Below are positions 59,664 to 64,000 of a stretch of DNA of 64,000 bases, one piece after another. The position numbers and the translations under genes are program-made. Under the pieces are notes generated by a model, which did not search any database, had not been told where the DNA came from, and saw only the letters and a list, made by a program, of their open reading frames with translations. The DNA is from Streptomyces virginiae. Its GTDB lineage: Bacteria > Actinomycetota > Actinomycetes > Streptomycetales > Streptomycetaceae. The stretch covers positions 372,001 to 436,000 of the forward strand of contig NZ_JOAK01000005.1 of assembly GCF_000720455.1 (NCBI RefSeq). The letters are read 5' to 3'. How positions within the stretch are numbered: position 1 is the stretch's first letter; every line of letters begins with the position of its first letter.

Positions 59664-60439
59664 TCGGCTCCGCCCTCTCTCCCGGCGTCCGGCGCGCCCG
59701 TCCCCACACCCGCCAGTGCCCGCTGCTCGGCACGGGCCGCGGGCGACCGGTGCTTGAGCGCCTTGCGCAGGTGCGAGCGGCCGCGGTGGATACGGCTGCG
59801 CACGGTGCCGAGCTTCACGCCGAGCGTCGCGGCGATCTCCTCGTAGGACAGGCCCTCGATGTCGCACAGCACCACGGCCGCGCGGAACTCGGGGGCGAGG
59901 GTGTCCAGCGCCTGCTGGACGTCCGCGTCGAAGTGCGTGTCGTGGAGGACCTGCTGGGGGGACGGCTCGCGGCTCGGCAGCCGCTCGGCGGCGTCGTCGG
60001 CGAGCGCGTCGAAGCGGATCCGCTGCTTGCGGCGCACCATGTCCAGGAAGAGGTTGGTGGTGATGCGGTGCAGCCAGCCCTCGAACGTGCCGGGCGTGTA
60101 CGTGGACAGCGAGCGGAAGACGCGGACGAAGACCTCCTGGGTCAGGTCCTCGGCGTCGTGCTGGTTGCCCGTCAGACGGTAGGCAAGGCGGTAGACCCGC
60201 GCGCTGTGCGTGCTGACGATCTCCTCCCACGAGGGAGGGGTCCACGCCTGCGATCCCGCATCTGCGGCAAAGGTCGCGGTGGTTGCGGTGTCTGCGGTGT
60301 GGAAGCGGTCAGCAATGTAGGTCACGGATTTCGGCTCACCCGCCGACCAGAAGAGGCGTCTGAACACGCCCCCACGATCCACAGGCGCAGCCGCACCTCC
60401 CCTGTCGGCTCTGGTGGTGTCCAGTGGAGTCCCTACCAT
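59660..60439 (-). CDS. sigE: ECF RNA polymerase sigma factor SigE
   Basis: A 259-residue ECF sigma factor. Region 2 (about 75-140: [20 protein letters not shown] and [17 protein letters not shown]) and region 4 (about 175-235: [19 protein letters not shown], then [20 protein letters not shown]) are complete. The N-terminal 65 residues are an extension of the type seen in mycobacterial SigE. I use the ATG at 60439, 6 nt after GAGGGG; the GTG at 60445 is too close to that site. TTGCGT (60487-60492), 17 nt, and CCTTAT (60464-60469) form a weak upstream promoter. It heads the rseA-htrA-tatB group and should respond to cell-envelope damage. Confidence 0.92.
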   Translation of the reverse strand: MVGTPLDTTRADRGGAAAPVDRGGVFRRLFWSAGEPKSVTYIADRFHTADTATTATFAADAGSQAWTPPSWEEIVSTHSARVYRLAYRLTGNQHDAEDLTQEVFVRVFRSLSTYTPGTFEGWLHRITTNLFLDMVRRKQRIRFDALADDAAERLPSREPSPQQVLHDTHFDADVQQALDTLAPEFRAAVVLCDIEGLSYEEIAATLGVKLGTVRSRIHRGRSHLRKALKHRSPAARAEQRALAGVGTGAPDAGREGGAE

Positions 60440-60605
60440 AGCCACCCCCTCTGTCAGCTCCGGATAAGGGTTTTTGCAGTATCTTTACGCAAGCCTTAGG
60501 CCCCGGGGCGGTCCCCGCCGCCGATCTGCCCGGCGCCGTCCTTCTCGTCCCGCCTCCACCCCTCACAACGCCCGGTCCCATCTGCGGGTTCCCGACGTCA
60601 ACGGA

Positions 60606-60611
60606 TACAGT
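60606..60611 (+). promoter_or_regulatory. -10 element of the O-methyltransferase gene
   Basis: TACAGT is 5 nt before the TTG at 60617, which starts the O-methyltransferase, so the transcript may begin at or near that codon. Confidence 0.45.
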
Positions 60612-60616
60612 CACCG

Positions 60617-61279
60617 TTGCGCCAACTATGGGGACAGGAGAGGGTCATTACCGGCAACCGGCAGACGAGCTGGGCGTTCGCCGACGCGTTTGTCGCCGAG
60701 GACGACGCTCTGCGATGGGCCCGCGACCGGTCCAGGGAAGCGGGCCTGCGCTCCGTCTCCCCCGGGACCGGCGCCGCGCTGCGCCTGCTGGCCGCGACCG
60801 CGGACGCCAAGGCGGTCGCCGAGATCGGCACCGGAACCGGCGTCTCCGGCATCCACCTCCTGCACGGGATGCGCCCCGACGGGGTCCTGACCACGGTCGA
60901 TCCCGAGGCGGACCGGCAGGCCTTCGCCCGCCAGGCCTTCCGCGCCGCCGGCTTCGCGGGCAACCGCGCCCGCTTCATCCCCGGCCGCGCCCTCGACGTC
61001 CTGCCCCGCCTCGCCGACGGCGGGTACGACCTCGTCTTCTGCGACGGGGACCCGACCGAGTCCCTCGACTACCTCGCCGAATCGTTGCGCCTGCTGCGCC
61101 CCGGGGGGCTGGTGTGCTTCGAGGGGGTCTTCTCCGACGGCCGTACGGTCGACTCCGCGGCCCAGCCGGTGGAGGTGCTCCGCGTCCGCGAGCTGCTGCG
61201 CAGCGTCCGGGAGAGCCCGGCACTGGAGGCCGCGCTGCTCCCGGTGGGCGACGGCCTGCTCTGCGCCGTGCGCCGCTGA
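60617..61279 (+). CDS. O-methyltransferase
   Basis: A 220-residue class I SAM-dependent O-methyltransferase (methyltransferase family 3). Motif I is VAEIGTGTGVSGIHLLHGM (about 73-91), with the acidic residue in LTTVDPEADRQ (about 98), then a metal/substrate region YDLVFCDGDPTE (about 141). It starts at TTG 60617 (MRQLWGQERVITGNRQTSW); no ATG or GTG is available in frame near the conserved N-terminus. A -10 element lies 5 nt before. It is divergent from sigE and 37 nt apart from the PAP2-like gene, with which it is convergent. In mycobacteria the same methyltransferase is beside sigE. Substrate unknown. Confidence 0.88.
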   Translation: MRQLWGQERVITGNRQTSWAFADAFVAEDDALRWARDRSREAGLRSVSPGTGAALRLLAATADAKAVAEIGTGTGVSGIHLLHGMRPDGVLTTVDPEADRQAFARQAFRAAGFAGNRARFIPGRALDVLPRLADGGYDLVFCDGDPTESLDYLAESLRLLRPGGLVCFEGVFSDGRTVDSAAQPVEVLRVRELLRSVRESPALEAALLPVGDGLLCAVRR

Positions 61280-61306
61280 CCGTCCGCCCCCCGGCGTCCG
61301 GGCGGG

Positions 61307-61960
61307 TCAGCTCAGGAGCGCGAAGGTGAGGGCCGCCGTACCGCCCAGGGCGGTGCTGGCGAGCAGCTGGGCGGGCGTGTGCGCCCGCAGCGCCAGGCGG
61401 GACCATCCGACGGCGGCGGCGACCAGGGCCGCCGGGAGCACCGGCGGGCCGAAGACGAGCAGCAGGATCATCACGGTGCCGCCGGCCACGGACATGTGGA
61501 TGGATATCTGCCAGACCACCGTCACCAGCAGGGACGAGACCAGTCCCACGAGCATCGCGACGACGAGCGCGAAGACCTGCGCGGGGGCGCCGAGGAGGTG
61601 CAGGAGGGCCACCCCGGCGAGGACGGAGAGCAGGCTCAGGGCCATCGGGGCGACCCTCTGGCGCCGCACCCGGATGTGCTGGTCGGTCAGCGCCCCGCGC
61701 CGGACCCCGACGGCGATGATGCCGATCGGGACGACACCGCAGAACAGGGCGGCCAGCAGGCCCCACCCGAGCCCCGCCCACGACCCGGTGCTGTGCAGGC
61801 CGACGAGCAGGAGCAGGGCGACCACCAGGTTCGCCGGGGCCAGCACGTCGGACAGGACGCGGGCCGCCTTCTGGCGGGGAGTGCAGTCGGCGAAGGCCGG
61901 CGGCGCGGGCGGGGAGAAGGTCACGTGCGGCTCCGCTGGGGGTACGAGGTCCTCGGACAC
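61307..61960 (-). CDS. Divergent PAP2-like membrane protein
   Basis: A 217-residue protein with six hydrophobic segments, of the PAP2 (phosphatidic acid phosphatase 2) superfamily. Motif C3-like is SRLALRAHTPAQLLAS near residue 180 and C2-like is SIHMSVAGGTVM near 150, but the canonical KxxxxxxRP and the final Asp are not evident, so it may lack activity. The ATG is at 61960. Lipid or polyprenol-phosphate binding is possible. It is convergent to the O-methyltransferase. Confidence 0.72.
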   Translation of the reverse strand: MSEDLVPPAEPHVTFSPPAPPAFADCTPRQKAARVLSDVLAPANLVVALLLLVGLHSTGSWAGLGWGLLAALFCGVVPIGIIAVGVRRGALTDQHIRVRRQRVAPMALSLLSVLAGVALLHLLGAPAQVFALVVAMLVGLVSSLLVTVVWQISIHMSVAGGTVMILLLVFGPPVLPAALVAAAVGWSRLALRAHTPAQLLASTALGGTAALTFALLS

Positions 61961-62043
61961 GACACAACGCTGCCCCGGCCGCAGATCGCGGTCGGGGCAG
62001 CGCAGAGAATGCGAAAGCAGAAGGTGGAAGTGCTGTCAGCGGG

Positions 62044-62211
62044 TCAGCCGACGACCTTCTTCAGGGCGTCACCCAGGGCGTCCGCCTCATCGGGGGTCAG
62101 CTCGACGACAAGCCGACCGCCGCCCTCGAGCGGTACGCGCATGACGATGCCCCGCCCCTCCTTGGTGACCTCGAGCGGGCCGTCGCCCGTCCGCGGCTTC
62201 ATGGCCGCCAT
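62044..62211 (-). CDS. DUF3117 family protein
   Basis: A 55-residue protein of the DUF3117 family, recognised from MAAMKPRTGDGPLEVTKEGR and LVVELTPDEADALGDALKK. It starts at the ATG at 62211 with AGGGGAACGAGC upstream. The same protein is found next to Tag in mycobacteria. It is soluble and small; the role is unknown. It is upstream of the PAP2-like gene (83 nt) on the same strand and faces a 333-nt gap. Confidence 0.9.
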   Translation of the reverse strand: MAAMKPRTGDGPLEVTKEGRGIVMRVPLEGGGRLVVELTPDEADALGDALKKVVG

Positions 62212-62302
62212 GCTCGTTCCCCTTCCTGAAACCAGCTCATCGTCAGCCGACGGCCCCATTCAGGCGCCTAATACCCGGCATCGAACACATTGCTTCCCAG
62301 CC

Positions 62303-62333
62303 ATTATCCCGCATGTCAGGACCCGATGACCAA
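62303..62333 (-). promoter_or_regulatory. Possible promoter of the DUF3117 gene
   Basis: On the minus strand GATAAT (62303-62308) with GGG before it, and TTGGTC 19 nt further upstream (62328-62333). The -10 is good; the spacer is long. Transcription would run toward the DUF3117 gene. Confidence 0.35.
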
Positions 62334-62491
62334 CATCACCCGGGAACGCTTGGGCAACGCGCTCGGCCAAAACCACTCATTTCGGGGATCCGCCTGCGAT
62401 ACTTCGCCGCCGCACCTGGGGAAGCGCTTCAGCTTTCTTTGACACACATCACATGTGCGCTCCGCGTCCGGTCCGCCATGCTGGCCCTTGC

Positions 62492-62511
62492 ACCGGCCGG
62501 TACCGGCCGGT
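62492..62511. promoter_or_regulatory. 20-bp perfect palindrome before the enoyl-CoA hydratase
   Basis: ACCGGCCGGTACCGGCCGGT is a perfect palindrome made of two tandem copies of the palindrome ACCGGCCGGT. It ends 33 nt before the enoyl-CoA hydratase ATG, where an operator would sit. The rest of the 333-nt gap (62212-62544) has a TTGACA at 62439-62444 without a clear -10 and nothing coding. Confidence 0.45.
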
Positions 62512-62544
62512 AGCCAAGCCCGCGACGAAGGGGGACCCCCTGCC

Positions 62545-63348
62545 ATGGCCGACAGTGTGCTCTACGAAGTGACCGACGGACTCGCGACCATCACGATCAA
62601 CCGTCCCGACGCGATGAACGCGATGAACACCGAGGCCAAGGTCGCCCTGCGCGACGCGGCACTGGCTGCGGCCGGGGACACCTCGGTCCGGGCGGTCCTG
62701 CTGACCGCCGCCGGCAACCGGGCCTTCTGCGTCGGCCAGGACCTCAAGGAGCACATCGGGAACCTCGCCGCGGACCGCGAGACCGGCTCCTCGCTGACCA
62801 TGAACACGGTCAAGGAGCACTACAACCCGATCGTGCGGGCGCTCACCGAGATGCCGAAGCCCGTCGTGGCCGGCGTCAACGGCGTCGCGGCCGGGGCCGG
62901 CTTCGGCTTCGCGCTGGCGGCCGACTTCCGCGTCGTCGCCGACACCGCCTCCTTCAACACCTCGTTCGCCGGCGTGGCGCTCACCGCCGACTCCGGGGTC
63001 TCGTGGACCCTGCCCCGCCTGATCGGCGCCTCCCGCGCCTCGGACCTGCTGCTCTTCCCGCGTTCGATCAAGGCGCAGGAGGCGTACGAGCTCGGCATCG
63101 TCAACCGCCTGGTGCCCTCGGACTCCCTGCACGCCGAGGCCGAGGCCGTGGCGCGCGCACTGGCCGCGGGCCCGACGGTCGCCTACGCCTCCCTGAAGGA
63201 GTCCCTCGCGTACGGGGCCTCCCACACGCTCGCGGAGTCCCTGGTGCACGAGGACGTCCTGCAGACCCGTGCGGGGGCCTCCGAGGACCACTCCATCGCC
63301 GTCCAGGCCTTCCTGGCGAAGCAGCCGCCGGAGTACCTCGGCCGCTGA
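62545..63348 (+). CDS. Enoyl-CoA hydratase/isomerase
   Basis: A 267-residue crotonase-superfamily protein. The oxyanion-forming strands are FCVGQDLKE (about 65) and GVNGVAAGAGFGFALAADFR (about 113), and the catalytic Glu region is AGVALTADSGVSWTLPRLIG, where the first Glu position is not Glu but Ala/Asp; this is a common variation of PaaG-like and other isomerases. It acts on CoA thioesters in fatty or aromatic acid breakdown. It starts at ATG 62545, close to AGGGGGACC. It is convergent to the Tag gene (24 nt). Confidence 0.88.
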   Translation: MADSVLYEVTDGLATITINRPDAMNAMNTEAKVALRDAALAAAGDTSVRAVLLTAAGNRAFCVGQDLKEHIGNLAADRETGSSLTMNTVKEHYNPIVRALTEMPKPVVAGVNGVAAGAGFGFALAADFRVVADTASFNTSFAGVALTADSGVSWTLPRLIGASRASDLLLFPRSIKAQEAYELGIVNRLVPSDSLHAEAEAVARALAAGPTVAYASLKESLAYGASHTLAESLVHEDVLQTRAGASEDHSIAVQAFLAKQPPEYLGR

Positions 63349-63372
63349 CCCGCGCCGCCGTCCCGCGCGGCC

Positions 63373-63951
63373 CTACGCCGGGTCGCGCAGGGCGCAGGCG
63401 GCCAGGTGGTCGTTGACCAGCCCGCACGCCTGCATCAGGGCGTAGGCGGTCGTCGGGCCGACGAAGCGGATGCCGGCCTTCTTGAGGGCCTTGGCGAGGG
63501 CGGTGGACTCCGGGGTGACCGCCGGGACCTCGGTGACCGTGAGCGGGGCGGGGCCGGGCTCCTCCGGGGCGTGGGACCAGATCAGGGTGTCCAGCTCGCC
63601 GGGCTCCCAGCCGGCGAGGACCTTCGCGTTGGCCAGGGTCGCCTCGATCTTGGCCCGGTTGCGGATGATCCCCTCGTCGGCCAGCAGCCGCTCCGCGTCC
63701 GCGTCGCCGAATGCGGCGACGGCCGCGATGGAGAAGTCGGAGAAGGCCTTGCGGAAGCCCTCGCGCCGGCGCAGGATCGTCAGCCAGGACAGCCCCGACT
63801 GGAAGGCCTCCAGGCACAGCCGCTCGTACAGGGCGTCGTCGCCGTGGACCGGACGGCCCCATTCGGAGTCGTGGTAGGCGACGTAGTCGGGCGTGGAGAG
63901 CCCCCAGGGGCAGCGCAGCAGGCCGTCCGGACCCGCCACGGGCCCGCTCAC
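63373..63951 (-). CDS. tag: DNA-3-methyladenine glycosylase I (Tag)
   Basis: A 192-residue Tag enzyme. The zinc-binding cysteine in CPWGLSTPDY with the His in YHDSEWG and the C-terminal HLAACALR supply the snap ligands, and the conserved WGRP, LCLEAFQSGLSW and RNRAKIEATLANA motifs are present. It excises 3-methyladenine from alkylated DNA. The GTG at 63951 overlaps the upstream gene stop as GTGA. With the ATL protein in the window, it adds to alkylation repair. Tag is next to DUF3117 in mycobacteria. Confidence 0.93.
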   Translation of the reverse strand: MSGPVAGPDGLLRCPWGLSTPDYVAYHDSEWGRPVHGDDALYERLCLEAFQSGLSWLTILRRREGFRKAFSDFSIAAVAAFGDADAERLLADEGIIRNRAKIEATLANAKVLAGWEPGELDTLIWSHAPEEPGPAPLTVTEVPAVTPESTALAKALKKAGIRFVGPTTAYALMQACGLVNDHLAACALRDPA

Positions 63952-64000
63952 CGCTCACCGCGCTTGCTGAGGTCGACCGGGCCGGAGGCGTCCTGCGGTG
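63948..64000 (-). CDS. Partial CDS, C-terminal tail only
   Basis: The last 16 codons of a minus-strand gene lie inside the window (PQDASGPVDLSKRGER, stop at 63948-63950), with typical G+C-rich third positions. The stop overlaps the Tag GTG as GTGA, so they are coupled. By analogy with mycobacteria, where a DivIVA-domain gene precedes tag, this could be that gene, but the fragment is too short to prove it. Confidence 0.55.
   Translation of the reverse strand, partial: PQDASGPVDLSKRGER

Noticed and set aside
60628..61329. 233-codon ORF starting at an ATG near the O-methyltransferase
   Set aside because: It is a frame-shadow of the methyltransferase gene with Arg/Pro-rich translation.
1..64000. 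Transposons, prophage, CRISPR, rRNA or tRNA genes
   Set aside because: No transposase, integrase, terminal repeat, att site or RNA gene signature was seen in either strand.

Overview
The window is chromosomal DNA of very high G+C content whose genes use G or C at almost every third codon position, start often with GTG, and sit in overlapping ATGA/GTGA operons. Family content (WblC with AT-hook, DUF3107, DUF3117, DUF3152, mycoredoxin, AdnAB-type helicase-nucleases) points to an actinobacterium, most likely a Streptomyces. I see no insertion sequence, prophage, CRISPR array, rRNA or tRNA gene.

Layout. Positions 1-2462 hold three consecutive AIM24-domain genes, the first cut by the window edge and the third fused to a TerD domain. 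From 2.6 to 6.2 kb come a YgjP-type metallopeptidase, a ThiF/E1-like protein, an ABC1-family kinase and a zinc-ribbon protein. From 6.3 to 7.65 kb lies the wblC (whiB7) resistance regulator with a long leader: a WhiB7-type promoter, a 110-codon upstream ORF with a strong ribosome site, and a terminator-like attenuator. From 7.66 to 21.0 kb there is a DNA-repair and redox block: uvrD2, mycoredoxin (behind a SigR-type promoter), nudC, an M20 dipeptidase, two AdnAB-like helicase-nucleases and an alkyltransferase-like protein. A kinase-like/flippase-like membrane protein, a secreted S33 peptidase and moeZ (also behind a SigR-type promoter) follow.

From 27.2 to 31.6 kb is the most unusual region. 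It is a translationally coupled minus-strand operon of a PelF-like glycosyltransferase, a polytopic membrane protein, a possible 44-codon ORF, a sugar-nucleotide epimerase and a spherulin-4 type glycoside hydrolase-like protein. This combination resembles part of a Pel-type exopolysaccharide system. From 31.8 to 37.4 kb is a complete peptide ABC transporter operon whose four genes all overlap by 4 nt, preceded by a possible leaderless leader peptide.

From 37.5 to 46.4 kb are a DUF3152 protein, two alpha/beta hydrolases, a TetR regulator with a nearby palindrome, DUF3107, a ferritin-like protein, a DEAD-box helicase that appears to start at CTG, and a 50-residue protein behind a third SigR-type promoter. 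From 46.5 to 56 kb are MarC, a PHP phosphoesterase, a SUFU-domain protein, CorA with a structured upstream element, a frameshifted secreted peptide with a TTA codon, a lipoprotein, an MgtE_N/CBS protein, a DUF1003 protein and the Mrp Fe-S carrier. From 57 to 60.4 kb is the envelope-stress group sigE-rseA-htrA-tatB. The right end has an O-methyltransferase, a PAP2-like protein, DUF3117, an enoyl-CoA hydratase, Tag glycosylase and the tail of another gene.

From memory, two parts match conserved gene orders in Mycobacterium tuberculosis (whiB7-uvrD2-mrx1-nudC-adnBA...moeZ-DUF3152-TetR-DUF3107-helicase, and methyltransferase-sigE-rseA-htrA-tatB...mrp...corA). Against that backbone the polysaccharide-like operon and the peptide transporter look like a lineage-specific insertion between moeZ and the DUF3152 gene.
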